Below are positions 1 through 8,380 of a DNA stretch of 64,000 nucleotides, one piece after another. Under the pieces are notes generated by a model that had not been told where the DNA came from, searched no databases, and saw only the letters and a list, made by a program, of their open reading frames with translations. The position numbers and the translations under genes were made by a program. The DNA is from WGMK01 sp046047315 (GTDB lineage Bacteria > Hydrogenedentota > Hydrogenedentia > Hydrogenedentales > JAEUWI01): positions 1 to 64,000 of the forward strand of contig JBJOID010000062.1 of the NCBI GenBank assembly GCA_046047315.1, read 5' to 3'. Position 1 is the stretch's first letter. The number at the start of each line of letters is the position of its first letter.

Positions 1-1297
1 TCGCCGCGTCGTGGCCCCACGCGCCGGTCGCGGCGGCGTAAGAGTCCAGCTCGCGCACGGGCAAGCTGTTCCCCGCGAAGAGCAGGCTTGCCTCGGGACG
101 CAGCAGGCTGATCGCATGGGCGACGGCGGGCTCGGTCATGGGACCGCGCGCCAGTGTTTCCGAGAGGACTTCGCCAACGGCGAGGTTTGCCTTGAGGAAG
201 GGCTGAGCCCAGGTCTCTCGGGGCTGACCATCGAGCGCGTCGGCCATCACCGCGCAGGCCACGGACACCGGCGCCACCACGCGGTGGGTTGCATGGTGGT
301 TCGGGTCCACGCGCGCGGGGCTTGCACTTACGTGCATCAACACGGGCCGCACACGCGCCAAGTGCTGGGCGAGCCGCTTTGAAATCACCCGCCCGCCCAC
401 GTGCAGCACGAAGTCCGGCCGGAACTGTTTGCGGAAAGATTCGCTGAGTAGAAGTGTGTCGATGTGATGCATCGCCAGTGGGTGGCTCTCCCCGAGGCGC
501 AGGCCGCTGGTGAAGTCCGGCAGCACGGGCCAGCCCATCAGGCTCGCGAGGCGCAGCACCTGCACGCGATCCTCATCGCTGTCCAGCGTGCCTGCCACGA
601 TGGCGCCCTTTGGATACGCCGAGAGCAGCGCGGCCGCTGCGGCGGGATCAGGCAGCGCATGGGTGGCGAGGTCCTGGGTAAAGGGCCTTGTGCCGCTCAA
701 CCAGGCGTCCACGGGAGCAAGCCAGCTTCGCAGGTCCACGCCATCGGGCGAGGGAGCCAGGGGTTCGCGAAAGGCGCAGTTGATGTGCACCGGGCCGGGA
801 TGAGGTCCCCGCGCGATGCGGCAAGCCTGGTTCACCGTGCCCAGCAGGTAGCTCGCGGGCACGGCGACATCCGGACAGGGAAGTTCGAACGCGGCGCGCG
901 CATAGCCGCCGAAGAGGCGCATCTGGTCGATGGCCTGGTTCGCACCGCAATGCAGCAGTTCCGGGGGACGATCCGCCGTCACGAGCAGCAGCGGCGCCCC
1001 GGTCGCGTCGGCTTCGACCACGGCGGGCCAGTAGTTCGCGGCGGCGCTGCCCGAGGTGCATATCAGGGCCACGGGCTTGCCCAGCGCCCGGGCGCGGCCC
1101 AGGGCGTAGAATGCGGCGCCGCGCTCGTCGAAGTGCATCACCCGCGTCGCGCCGGGATGCGCGGCCACGGCAAGCGTCAAGGGCGTCGAGCGCGACCCCG
1201 GCGACAGGACGAAACTGGAAACGCCGCAGCGCACCAGCTCCTCCACGAGCAAGGCGCTCCAGCAGTGGTTGAGGTTGGGCGCGTCAGCCGCCGGCAT
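1..1297 (-). CDS. menD: MenD, SEPHCHC synthase (3' end beyond window)
   Basis: This TPP enzyme joins 2-oxoglutarate to isochorismate in menaquinone synthesis. About 432 codons are present and the C-terminal end runs off the left edge. Reading from the ATG at 1297, the frame shows SPGSRSTPLTL near the N-terminus, then DERGAAFYALG (containing the catalytic Glu of the family), TSGSAAANYWPAVVEA and LLVTADRPPELLHCGANQAI, all MenD signatures. Near the window edge it reads GNSLPVRELD, also typical. The ATG lies inside the last codons of menF in another frame, a 14-base overlap, so the two are almost certainly translationally coupled. I see no damage in the visible part. The family assignment is firm; the only limitation is the missing C-terminal third. 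Confidence 0.95.
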   Translation of the reverse strand, partial: MPAADAPNLNHCWSALLVEELVRCGVSSFVLSPGSRSTPLTLAVAAHPGATRVMHFDERGAAFYALGRARALGKPVALICTSGSAAANYWPAVVEADATGAPLLLVTADRPPELLHCGANQAIDQMRLFGGYARAAFELPCPDVAVPASYLLGTVNQACRIARGPHPGPVHINCAFREPLAPSPDGVDLRSWLAPVDAWLSGTRPFTQDLATHALPDPAAAAALLSAYPKGAIVAGTLDSDEDRVQVLRLASLMGWPVLPDFTSGLRLGESHPLAMHHIDTLLLSESFRKQFRPDFVLHVGGRVISKRLAQHLARVRPVLMHVSASPARVDPNHHATHRVVAPVSVACAVMADALDGQPRETWAQPFLKANLAVGEVLSETLARGPMTEPAVAHAISLLRPEASLLFAGNSLPVRELDSYAAATGAWGHDAA

Positions 1298-2669
1298 CGG
1301 GCAGTATCCGCGTGAAGTTGGCCATCTTGTTTTCTATCTCGTCCCACTCGTCCTCGGCGATGCTGCCGGGCACGATGCCCGCCCCGCTGTACAGCGTAAG
1401 TTCGTTTCCGCGCACCAGCCCCGACCGTATCGCCACCGCGAACTCAGCCGCGTCGTAGCCAATCCAGCCCACGGGCGCGGCATAGACCCCGCGGTCAAAG
1501 GGCTCGTGCTCGATGAGCCACTTGAGCGCGGCCTCGCGGGGGGTGCCGCCCACGGCGGGCGTGGGATGCAGGGCCTCGATCAGGGGCGCGTCCGCCTCGT
1601 TCGCCTTAAGCACCCCCTGAATCTTCGTGTGCAGGTGGTGGCAGTTTCGCAGGCTGAGCAGTCCGGGCTGATCCTCGATCTCGATGGCGGTGCAGAAAGG
1701 CTTCAACTGATCGCGCACCGTGCGCACCACGATGCGGTGTTCGCGCAACTCCTTCTCGTTCTCCAGCAGCTCCCGGCCAAGTGCGGCGTCGCCCTCCTCG
1801 GTCTTGCCGCGCGGCCGCGTGCCGGCCAGCGCCTCACTCTGGATGAAGCAGTTCTCCCGGCGGTAGAGCCGTTCGGGTGAAGCGCCCACAAAGGCGCGCG
1901 CGGGCACGGGCTGAAAATAATATTCATAGGCGTTGATGGTTTGCTCCCGCAGGTGCGACAGCAACGCCACGGGGTCGATCTCGTGCTTGAGTTCGAAGGC
2001 GGTCTCGCGCGCCAGCACCACCTTTTCCAGCTGGTTGCGCGCGCAGGCTTCCAGCGCCTGTCCCACCAACGACTTCCATGCGGCGAAGTCAGGCCGGTCC
2101 AGGCGGCCGCAGACCGGAGGCAACGCGGGAGACGGCGCGTTGCGCCACTCCACCTCGTCGAGCGCGGCGCGCAACAACTCAAGCTGGCGTGCATTCTGGG
2201 AGGCCTCGCCCAGTTTCAGGTTCGCCGCGAGATACACACGGTCGCGGCGGCGGTGCACCTCAAGCAGGGGAACGATGAACCGGTATTGCGCGAAACTCTT
2301 CCAACGATTACCGAGGATGGGCCGGTTGTAGAAGCGGAAGCCGCCGTAGTACCGCAGGCTGGGCCAGCGGTCGCCCATGGCCGAACGCGCCTCATGGAAC
2401 AGCGCGCGAAGGTCCTGCGGTCCCTTGGGCAACAACACGTCCGCATCGCCCACCGCCGCCATCTCGAAGCTCTGCCCCCGGTCGGACCAGAAATACCGCG
2501 CCGAGTGACGCTGTGCCAGCAGCCAGGGCAGGGGCTCCAGCTCCGCCACGGGCAGTTCCGCGCGCACCAGCCTCGGCCTGCCCCCGGAATGCTCCGATGC
2601 AAGGCGTGCCGCGCGGTTAAACAGTTCCCGCGCTGCGGCTTCGGGAGCCATGGAATGTGCTTCGGTCAT
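1284..2669 (-). CDS. menF: MenF, isochorismate synthase
   Basis: A 461-residue chorismate-utilising enzyme converting chorismate to isochorismate, first step of menaquinone synthesis. The C-terminal half carries the family landmarks: LEKVVLARE around residue 215, FVGASPERLYRRE, EALAGTRPRGKTEEGDAALG, HHLHTKIQGVL, HPTPAVGGTPREAAL, and GWIGYDAAEFAVAIRSGLV with LYSGAGIVPGS. Length and motif order match MenF/EntC rather than anthranilate synthase, and the menD overlap downstream decides for the menaquinone role. It is the first gene of a minus-strand menF-menD unit transcribed away from the small gene at 2847. The start at 2669 is taken as ATG; ATG at residue 7 is a possible alternative. Confidence 0.95.
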   Translation of the reverse strand: MTEAHSMAPEAAARELFNRAARLASEHSGGRPRLVRAELPVAELEPLPWLLAQRHSARYFWSDRGQSFEMAAVGDADVLLPKGPQDLRALFHEARSAMGDRWPSLRYYGGFRFYNRPILGNRWKSFAQYRFIVPLLEVHRRRDRVYLAANLKLGEASQNARQLELLRAALDEVEWRNAPSPALPPVCGRLDRPDFAAWKSLVGQALEACARNQLEKVVLARETAFELKHEIDPVALLSHLREQTINAYEYYFQPVPARAFVGASPERLYRRENCFIQSEALAGTRPRGKTEEGDAALGRELLENEKELREHRIVVRTVRDQLKPFCTAIEIEDQPGLLSLRNCHHLHTKIQGVLKANEADAPLIEALHPTPAVGGTPREAALKWLIEHEPFDRGVYAAPVGWIGYDAAEFAVAIRSGLVRGNELTLYSGAGIVPGSIAEDEWDEIENKMANFTRILPDAGG

Positions 2670-2756
2670 AGGGCCCGCCCGTTAAAATCCTTGCCTGCGC
2701 GGAGAAGCCTGATTCTAGGGGAGCGCCCCGAGGGCCTGCAAATGACCCGGCGTTTC

Positions 2757-2786
2757 TTTACAGCGTTGAAGGGCGGATGCTACTAT
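2757..2786 (+). promoter_or_regulatory. Sigma-70-type promoter for the 2847 gene and possibly the first cyclophilin
   Basis: TTTACA at 2757-2762 and TACTAT at 2781-2786 are separated by 18 bases. Both hexamers differ from the consensus by one or two bases. The expected transcript start, near 2793, leaves a leader of about 54 bases before the ATG at 2847. The position between menF (minus) and the plus-strand genes fits a divergent promoter region. Confidence 0.5.
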
Positions 2787-2846
2787 GCGAGGCGTTGTGG
2801 CCGCTGGTATGGCGGTGTCATTTAGCGATTGGGAGACTGGGCAGCA

Positions 2847-2990
2847 ATGCAGACTTCGTTGATTATTGAGTCGAACGGTTCCGGCAAGGAGAAGCTCGAG
2901 GATTTGCTCCGCAACGGCTGGACCGTGCATTCCGTGACGGCGAATCACGGCAAGAGTTACAACGACTTCCTTGTGATTTTGCAGAAATAA
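2847..2990 (+). CDS. 47-residue protein, DUF4177-like
   Basis: A small gene reading MQTSLIIESNGSGKEKLEDL followed by LRNGWTVHSVTANHGKSYND and FLVILQK. It has a GGGAG ribosome site at 2831-2835 and a plausible promoter at 2757-2786. The pattern of a charged helix, then a GW-hydrophobic strand, then a final hydrophobic strand, resembles short DUF4177-type proteins, which have no defined function. There is no signal peptide or membrane segment. It precedes the cyclophilin at 3027 by 36 bases and could share its transcript. The coding call rests on promoter, ribosome site and codon pattern; the family link is tentative. Confidence 0.6.
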   Translation: MQTSLIIESNGSGKEKLEDLLRNGWTVHSVTANHGKSYNDFLVILQK

Positions 2991-3026
2991 GCGCGCCGCG
3001 AGAGTGCGGCCCAGGAGGTAATCCGG

Positions 3027-3824
3027 ATGTCCAACGTTCGCAAGTTGACCACGATTGCAGTGGCCATCGCCGCCTTGGGCGGGCTGGCCGCATTCAACGC
3101 GCTGTTTTCCCAGGACAAGGTGGACGCAGGCCGGGTGGAAGCCTCGGCAGAGCGGGAAGAGGCCCTGCAGCTGGCGCAGGCGGAGACCGCCGAGCCGGCT
3201 GAAGACAAGCCCGCCGCCCCCGCAGCGGACAAGTCGGACTGGCCCACCACCGCCCCCGACAAATTCAAGCTGAAGTTCGAGTGCTCGAATGGCGACTTCG
3301 TGCTTGAGATTAACAAGGAGTGGGCGCCGCGCGGGGTGGAACGCTTCTACGAAATCTGCCGCGATGGCGTTTACGACGAGGCCCGCTTCTTCCGTGTGGT
3401 GCCGGGTTTCGTGGTCCAGTGGGGCATCCCGGCGGACCCGAACGTGGCCGCGCAGTGGCGCGAGGCCACCATTCAGGACGACCCGGTGGTGCAGACGAAC
3501 GCCCCCGGCACGATCAGCTTCGCCACCAGCGGCAAGAACTCGCGCACCACGCAGGTGTTCATCAACTATGGCGACAATGCCCAGCTGGACGGCATGGGCT
3601 TCGCGCCCTTCGGCAAGGTGGTGGAAGGCATGGAGGTGGTGAAGGCCATCAACGCGCAGCACCGCGAGAAGCCGCAGCAGGGCCTGATTCAGACGCAGGG
3701 CAACAAGTACCTCAAGGCCGCCTTCCCGGATCTCGACTACATCAAGTCGGTGAGCCTGGTGAAGGAGGAAGCTCCGGCCGAGGCCCCGGCGGAACCCGCC
3801 GCCACGCCGGAAGCGCAGGGCTGA
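3027..3824 (+). CDS. Membrane-anchored or exported cyclophilin-type peptidyl-prolyl isomerase
   Basis: A 265-residue protein that should catalyse cis-trans isomerisation of X-Pro bonds outside the cytoplasm. Residues 6-27 form a hydrophobic signal or anchor segment, followed by an Ala/Glu/Pro-rich spacer to about residue 78. The cyclophilin domain spans about 82-245, with ARFFRVVPGFVVQWGI, GTISFATSGKNSRTTQVFIN and GFAPFGKVVEGMEVV. It is a single-domain, bacterial-type cyclophilin with a longer loop than E. coli PpiB. AGGAGGT at 3013-3019 gives an ideal ribosome site for the ATG at 3027. A terminator follows at 3857. The paralogue at 3912 lacks the N-terminal segment, so the pair looks like exported and cytoplasmic versions of one enzyme. 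Confidence 0.92.
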   Translation: MSNVRKLTTIAVAIAALGGLAAFNALFSQDKVDAGRVEASAEREEALQLAQAETAEPAEDKPAAPAADKSDWPTTAPDKFKLKFECSNGDFVLEINKEWAPRGVERFYEICRDGVYDEARFFRVVPGFVVQWGIPADPNVAAQWREATIQDDPVVQTNAPGTISFATSGKNSRTTQVFINYGDNAQLDGMGFAPFGKVVEGMEVVKAINAQHREKPQQGLIQTQGNKYLKAAFPDLDYIKSVSLVKEEAPAEAPAEPAATPEAQG

Positions 3825-3856
3825 TTCCACGCCGCAAGGATCATTCTCCGCATGAC

Positions 3857-3886
3857 GCCGGCGCGGCCAACCCGCGCCGGTTTTTC
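3857..3886 (+). terminator. Rho-independent terminator after the first cyclophilin
   Basis: CCGGCGCGG at 3858-3866 pairs perfectly with CCGCGCCGG at 3872-3880 across a 5-base loop, and TTTTT follows at 3881-3885. It lies 33 bases after the stop codon at 3824 and upstream of the real start of the second cyclophilin, which argues against a long upstream-extended start for that gene. Confidence 0.85.
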
Positions 3887-3911
3887 ATTCCCCAGGAAGG
3901 ACAAGCAAACC

Positions 3912-4430
3912 ATGGCCAAGATTAAGTTTGAATGCAGCCACGGCGAGTTCATCGCCGAGATCCACGAGGACTGGGCGCCGCGCGGCGTCGCACGCATGCG
4001 CGAGCTGCTCGACAGCGGCTTCTTCGAGGACATCTATTTCTTCCGCGTGGTGACGCAGCCGCGCCCCTTCGTTGTGCAGTTCGGCATTCACGGCGACCCG
4101 GAAGTGTCGGCGCAATGGCGCAGCAACACCATCGAGGATGATCCGGTGCGCCAGCGCAACGTGGCGGGCACGTTGACCTTCGCCACCGCAGGCCCCAACA
4201 CCCGCACCACGCAATTCTTCATCAACCTCGCCGACAACACCTTCCTCGACAACCAGGGCTTCTCGCCGATTGGCCGGATCGTCGAAGGCATGGAAGTGGT
4301 CGAGGCCATCTGCGACACCTATGGCGAGCGCCCCAACCAGGGCCTGATTCAGTCGCAGGGCAACGCCTACATCGAGGCCGAGTTCCCGAAAATGGATCGC
4401 ATCAAGCGCGCCTACATCCTCGAAGAATAG
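3912..4430 (+). CDS. Cytoplasmic cyclophilin-type peptidyl-prolyl isomerase
   Basis: A 172-residue cyclophilin, essentially only the catalytic domain, without signal peptide. Motifs parallel the upstream paralogue: IYFFRVVTQPRPFVVQFGI, GTLTFATAGPNTRTTQFFIN and GFSPIGRIVEGMEVVEAI. The frame is open upstream to 3852, but that part crosses the terminator stem. The ATG at 3912, preceded by AGGAAGG at 3894-3900, is the likely start. It is probably a tandem duplicate of the 3027 gene; the two share the same insertions and a similar C-terminal end (NQGLIQSQGNAYIEAEFP here, QQGLIQTQGNKYLKAAFP there). A cytoplasmic foldase role is inferred from the missing export signal. Confidence 0.93.
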   Translation: MAKIKFECSHGEFIAEIHEDWAPRGVARMRELLDSGFFEDIYFFRVVTQPRPFVVQFGIHGDPEVSAQWRSNTIEDDPVRQRNVAGTLTFATAGPNTRTTQFFINLADNTFLDNQGFSPIGRIVEGMEVVEAICDTYGERPNQGLIQSQGNAYIEAEFPKMDRIKRAYILEE

Positions 4431-4481
4431 CCGGGGAACGCGTTATCCTTCGACGGCGTACGCAGCCGGGAGTTCCGTTCA

Positions 4482-5159
4482 TTGGTGCATGAGAGCCTGA
4501 GATGCGCGGTGCCGCGCGTGCCCGGAGACCTCGCGGCCTTGGTGCCGGAGGGGGTTCCTTCGGCGCTCATCTGCTCCGCAGCCGATCCGGCCCTGCCAAG
4601 CGCGGTGCGTGCGCGGGGCGTGGAGCGCGTGGCGATGCTGCATGCCGGGGACCCGGCGCCCGCCGGTGTGGACGCCGCGTATCCGGGTGACCTCCTCGCA
4701 GCCACGCGGGAAGGCGGTCCACTCGAAGGCGCCGCGTTCACGGTGATCGTGTCCAACCACGACCTGCCGCGCTATCGAAACCCCGAGCCCTATTTGAAGG
4801 CCGTGCGCGCATTGCTTGTCCCGGGAGGGCTTTTCATCCTGTCCACCCCGAACATGCAGTACCACCGGGCGGTGCGCGCGCTGGCGGAATCCGGCTGGGC
4901 CTATGAGGAAGAGGGTGTGTGGTCGCGCGATGCCCTGCGCTTTTTCACGGCGGTCGAGTTGAAGCGGCTCACGTCCGCGCATGGCTTTGAGGCGCTGCGC
5001 TCGATGCCGCTCCGCTCGGACGCGCCGGAAACTTTTCCCCTCGATGCGCAGGGATATGTGCGTGCGGGACGGGTCCACCTCGGTCCGCTAACGCCATCGG
5101 AGCACCAGAGTTACTTGGCGGCGGATATCGTCTGCCTGGCCATGCGCCCCGCATGGTGA
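4482..5159 (+). CDS. Class I SAM methyltransferase-like protein with a degenerate cofactor loop
   Basis: A 225-residue protein. The C-terminal two thirds look like Methyltransf_23/11 proteins: the strand FTVIVSNHDLPRYRNPEPYL, then VRALLVPGGLFILSTPN, then the W-Y-G-x-R-x-x-LRFFT block (GWAYEEEGVWSRDALRFFT) and a helix ending HGFEAL. The usual N-terminal glycine loop for S-adenosylmethionine is not recognisable; that region reads SALICSAADPALPSAV. Activity is therefore uncertain. The start is TTG at 4482 or GTG at 4485, as no ATG lies in frame nearby. Its last codons overlap the queE start (ATGGTGA at 5153-5159), which suggests co-translation, but a role in queuosine synthesis is only an inference from that overlap. 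Confidence 0.7.
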   Translation: MVHESLRCAVPRVPGDLAALVPEGVPSALICSAADPALPSAVRARGVERVAMLHAGDPAPAGVDAAYPGDLLAATREGGPLEGAAFTVIVSNHDLPRYRNPEPYLKAVRALLVPGGLFILSTPNMQYHRAVRALAESGWAYEEEGVWSRDALRFFTAVELKRLTSAHGFEALRSMPLRSDAPETFPLDAQGYVRAGRVHLGPLTPSEHQSYLAADIVCLAMRPAW

Positions 5160-5830
5160 CGACGGAAGCCGCATCGGGCGCGCGCACCTTGCGCGTGATC
5201 GAGGTCTATGCCAGCGTGCAGGGCGAGTCCACCTGGGCCGGCCTGCCCTGCGTGTTTATCCGGCTGGCGCGCTGCAACCTTCGCTGCACCTGGTGCGACA
5301 CCACCTACAGCTTCAAGGGCGGCGAGAAGCGCACGATTGAAAGCCTGATCGATGAAGCGGCCGGCTTCGGAATCCCGCTGGTGGAAATCACCGGGGGCGA
5401 GCCGCTGGCCCAGCGCGATTGCGGCCTGCTTTGCGAGGGCTTGATCGCGCGCGGTCACACGGTCCTGGTGGAAACCAGCGGCTCGTTGCCCATCGCCGTG
5501 CTGCCGGAAGCCACCATCAAGATCATGGACTTGAAGTGTCCCGACAGCGGAGAGTGCGCGCGCAATCATTGGCCCAACCTGGAAGCGCTAAACCCGGCGC
5601 AGGACGAGGTGAAGTTCGTGCTGGCCTCGCGGCGCGACTATGAATGGTGCCGCGACGTTATCCGCGAGCATAGCCTTGAGACACGCTGCAAGGCCATTCT
5701 ATTGTCGCCGGTCTTCGGCCGGATTGACCCCCGCGACATCGTCGCGTGGATGCTCGAGGACCACCTTCCCGCGCGGTTTCAATTGCAGATGCACAAGTTC
5801 ATCTGGCCGCCCGACATGAAAGGTGTGTGA
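5153..5830 (+). CDS. queE: QueE, 7-carboxy-7-deazaguanine synthase
   Basis: A 225-residue radical SAM enzyme that makes CDG from 6-carboxytetrahydropterin in the queuosine/7-deazapurine pathway. The cluster-binding CxxxCxxC is present as CNLRCTWC, preceded by EVYASVQGESTWAGLPCVFIR, the typical QueE N-terminus. The glycine-rich EITGGEPL motif follows, and the end reads LQMHKFIWPPD, matching the family's conserved LxxHKxIW. Length matches the family. Start ATG 5153 overlaps the upstream methyltransferase-like gene. The substrate-producing partner QueD is in the window but 6 kb away on the other strand (12036). Subtype is confident. Confidence 0.95.
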   Translation: MVTTEAASGARTLRVIEVYASVQGESTWAGLPCVFIRLARCNLRCTWCDTTYSFKGGEKRTIESLIDEAAGFGIPLVEITGGEPLAQRDCGLLCEGLIARGHTVLVETSGSLPIAVLPEATIKIMDLKCPDSGECARNHWPNLEALNPAQDEVKFVLASRRDYEWCRDVIREHSLETRCKAILLSPVFGRIDPRDIVAWMLEDHLPARFQLQMHKFIWPPDMKGV

Positions 5831-5842
5831 AAAGGCACGGCC

Positions 5843-6583
5843 TCAGCGAACGAGGTTGATGCCCAGCAGCACGATCATCGCCAGCACCCCCTGCCGGAAG
5901 CGGTCCGCCGGGATGCCCTTCGCGGCAAGGTGCCCCAGCGCGCTGCCCGCAATCATCAAGGGTATGGCCAGCAACACCAAGTTCAACGATGCGGCGTCGA
6001 AATAACCCTGGTACACATTGAAGCTGGAAAGCAGGATCGCGTTGAAGAGGAAGAAGGCCTGAAGGATTCCCCGGAAGCGCTCCTTGTGCCAGCCCTGTGT
6101 GTTGCCATAGACAATGACCGGGGGGCCGTCGGTGCCACAGGCGCCACCAAAGAATCCGGCGGAAAGGCCGGCCACGGCGTTCAGGAAGGGCCGCGCCACG
6201 GGGGGCTGAGCCGGGGAACGCCGTAACTCGCGCAGCAGGGCATAGGCTCCGTAGGCCAGCAGCAGAACGCCGAGCAGCCGTTTGGCCAGCAGGGGATCGC
6301 CCGTGCGCAGGAAGAGCACACCGAGGGCGAGTCCCGGAATTGCTGCCGCCATCAGGCGGAAGGCCTCGCCCCAGAGCACGGCATGGCGGTTGGCATACAG
6401 GTTTTGCGCGCTGAGCAGGATGATGAGCATGTTCATCAGCGGCACCGCCTGGCCCATGCCAAGCACGGGGCCAAGCAGCGGCATGATGGTGAGCGCGAAG
6501 CCGAAACCCGTGGCGCCGTGCACGAAGCCGCCCAGCGCGACGACGGCGGTCACGTAGGCAAAGTGTTCGGGAAGCGTGGACAC
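5843..6583 (-). CDS. TauE/SafE family membrane permease
   Basis: A 246-residue integral membrane protein with about eight hydrophobic segments arranged as two repeats. Each repeat starts with a conserved glycine-rich turn: GGFVHGATGFGFALTIMPLL near residue 18 and AGLSAGFFGGACGTDGPPVI near residue 140. This duplicated motif defines the TauE/SafE family, whose members export sulfite, sulfoacetate or other small anions. The substrate cannot be read from sequence. The start is GTG at 6583 (VSTLPEHF). It follows cimA on the same strand after 42 bases and may be co-transcribed. The nearby sulfatases are not close enough to argue for sulfite. Confidence 0.85.
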   Translation of the reverse strand: MSTLPEHFAYVTAVVALGGFVHGATGFGFALTIMPLLGPVLGMGQAVPLMNMLIILLSAQNLYANRHAVLWGEAFRLMAAAIPGLALGVLFLRTGDPLLAKRLLGVLLLAYGAYALLRELRRSPAQPPVARPFLNAVAGLSAGFFGGACGTDGPPVIVYGNTQGWHKERFRGILQAFFLFNAILLSSFNVYQGYFDAASLNLVLLAIPLMIAGSALGHLAAKGIPADRFRQGVLAMIVLLGINLVR

Positions 6584-6625
6584 AACGGTGCACTCTCGTG
6601 GAAGGGGGTGGGGATGGATTAGGAA

Positions 6626-8212
6626 TCAGGCGGAGGCGGCGCGTGCTTTCAGCAGCTTGTATTCGATGCTGTCCAGCAGCGCGGTGTAGCTCGCGGAGAT
6701 GATGTTCTCCGACACGCCGACCGTGCTCCACGGCATGGCGCCATCGCGCGACTCAATCAGCACGCGCGTCTTGGCCTTGGTCGCGTTCTGACCGTCGATG
6801 ATGCGGACCTTGTAGTCCTCAAGCTGCACGGTCTTGAGCTCGGGGTACTTGTCCTCGAGCGCCTTGCGCAAGGCGTTGTTGAGCGCGTCCACCGGGCCGT
6901 CGCCCTCGGCGGCCGTGTGCGCCAGCGTGCCGTCCGGAAACTCCAGCTTGATGGTGGCCTCGGCCATGCCGGCTTCCTCCGGCCCGCGCCGCGACACGGA
7001 GACATGGTATCCCTGTGTCTTGAAGAAGGTGGGGCAGTTGCCCTTCACCTTGCGGATGATCAATTCGAGCGAAGCGTCGGCTCCCTCGAATTCGTAGCCC
7101 TCGTTCTCGAGCGCCTTCACCTGCTGCATGATGTGCGTCGTTTCCGGCTCGTCCTTTTTCAGCTCGATGCCGAACTCGCCCGCCTTCTGGATAAGGCTGC
7201 TGCGGCCCGCCACTTCGCTGATGGCGATGTGCGTGCAGTTACCCACCAGGCTCGGATCAATATGTTCATAGCTCGCCTTGCTCTTGCCCACGGCGTCGGC
7301 GTGCATGCCGCCCTTGTGGGTGAAGGCGTCGCGACCCACGAAGGGCTGGCTGTCGCGCGGGACCATGTTCGCCAGCTCGGCCGTCAGCAGCGCCACCTGC
7401 GCGAGCCGCGCCAGTTGCTCGGGGGACACCACGTCGTAGCCCATCTTGAGCTGGAGGTCGGGTATCACGGTGCAAAGGTTCGCATTGCCCGTGCGCTCGC
7501 CGTAGCCGTTGATGGTGCCCTGCACCTGCGTGGCACCCTCGAGCACGGCCATCAGCGAATTCGCGACGGCGCAACCCGCGTCGTTGTGGGTGTGGATGCC
7601 GATCTGCGCCTGGGGCAGGCGCTCGCGCACCGCGCGCGTGGCCGCGGCCACTTCATGCGGCAGGCGGCCGCCGTTGGTCTCGCATAGGATCAGGCATTCG
7701 GCGCCGGCTTCCTGCGCGGTCTGGAGCACGGTGAGCGCGTACTCGGCGTCCGCGTAGTAGCCATCGAAGAAATGCTCGGCATCGAGAAACACGCGACGCC
7801 CCTGCGCCTTCAGATAGCTTACGGATTCCTGCACGATGCGCAGGTTCTCGTCCAGCGTCACGCGCAAGATTTCTGTGGCATGCGCGACGGAGGATTTCGC
7901 GAAGATCGTCACCACCTCCGTCTGGGCGCTCAGCAAAGCCTTGATGTTCTGATCGTCCTCAACGCTGTTCTTGGGGTTGCGCGTCGAACCAAAGGCCGCC
8001 ATTTTTGCGTGCTTGAGGTCGAGGTCGCGCGCGCGCTCGAAAAGTTCCACGGCCTTGGGATTCGAGCCCGGCTGTCCACCCTCGATATAGGCGATGCCGA
8101 AATCGTCCAGCAGTTTCACGAGCCGGATCTGATCGTCGGAACTGAATTTAACCCCGGGACCCTGGGCGCCATCGCGCAGGGTGGTGTCGTACATTTCAAT
8201 GCGTTGAGCCAC
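6626..8212 (-). CDS. cimA: CimA, (R)-citramalate synthase
   Basis: A 528-residue HMGL-family enzyme condensing acetyl-CoA with pyruvate to citramalate, the threonine-independent entry to isoleucine. The catalytic domain opens with EMYDTTLRDGAQGPGVKFS and continues with YIEGGQPGSNPK, DAEHFFDGY, ETNGGRLPHE, IGIHTHNDAGCAVANSL and GTINGYGERTGNANL. FTHKGGMHADAV and a LeuA-type regulatory C-terminal domain follow. DAEHFFDGY and ETNGG distinguish CimA from LeuA. The frame is open up to 8344, but GTG at 8212, with GGAG eight bases upstream, gives the family's normal N-terminus and length. The upstream 44 residues look unlike protein. The regulatory domain suggests isoleucine feedback. Confidence 0.93.
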   Translation of the reverse strand: MAQRIEMYDTTLRDGAQGPGVKFSSDDQIRLVKLLDDFGIAYIEGGQPGSNPKAVELFERARDLDLKHAKMAAFGSTRNPKNSVEDDQNIKALLSAQTEVVTIFAKSSVAHATEILRVTLDENLRIVQESVSYLKAQGRRVFLDAEHFFDGYYADAEYALTVLQTAQEAGAECLILCETNGGRLPHEVAAATRAVRERLPQAQIGIHTHNDAGCAVANSLMAVLEGATQVQGTINGYGERTGNANLCTVIPDLQLKMGYDVVSPEQLARLAQVALLTAELANMVPRDSQPFVGRDAFTHKGGMHADAVGKSKASYEHIDPSLVGNCTHIAISEVAGRSSLIQKAGEFGIELKKDEPETTHIMQQVKALENEGYEFEGADASLELIIRKVKGNCPTFFKTQGYHVSVSRRGPEEAGMAEATIKLEFPDGTLAHTAAEGDGPVDALNNALRKALEDKYPELKTVQLEDYKVRIIDGQNATKAKTRVLIESRDGAMPWSTVGVSENIISASYTALLDSIEYKLLKARAASA

Positions 8213-8380
8213 GTGACCGTACTCCGGCAACTTGCCCGGCACGCGCCCGCACGGCGCGGCGGCAACTTGCCACATTCCCTCGCGTACGATAGCATAGCTG
8301 CCCAGCCCAATGGAACATCCTGTCTCGCAATGGGTTAGCGTCAAGTGTCGATTTTATTTTTGCTAAAAGTGAAAAATTCT

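Noticed and set aside
3852..3911. Upstream start at 3852 for the second cyclophilin
   Set aside because: The added codons cross a perfect terminator stem, and ATG 3912 has a proper ribosome site and gives the family N-terminus.
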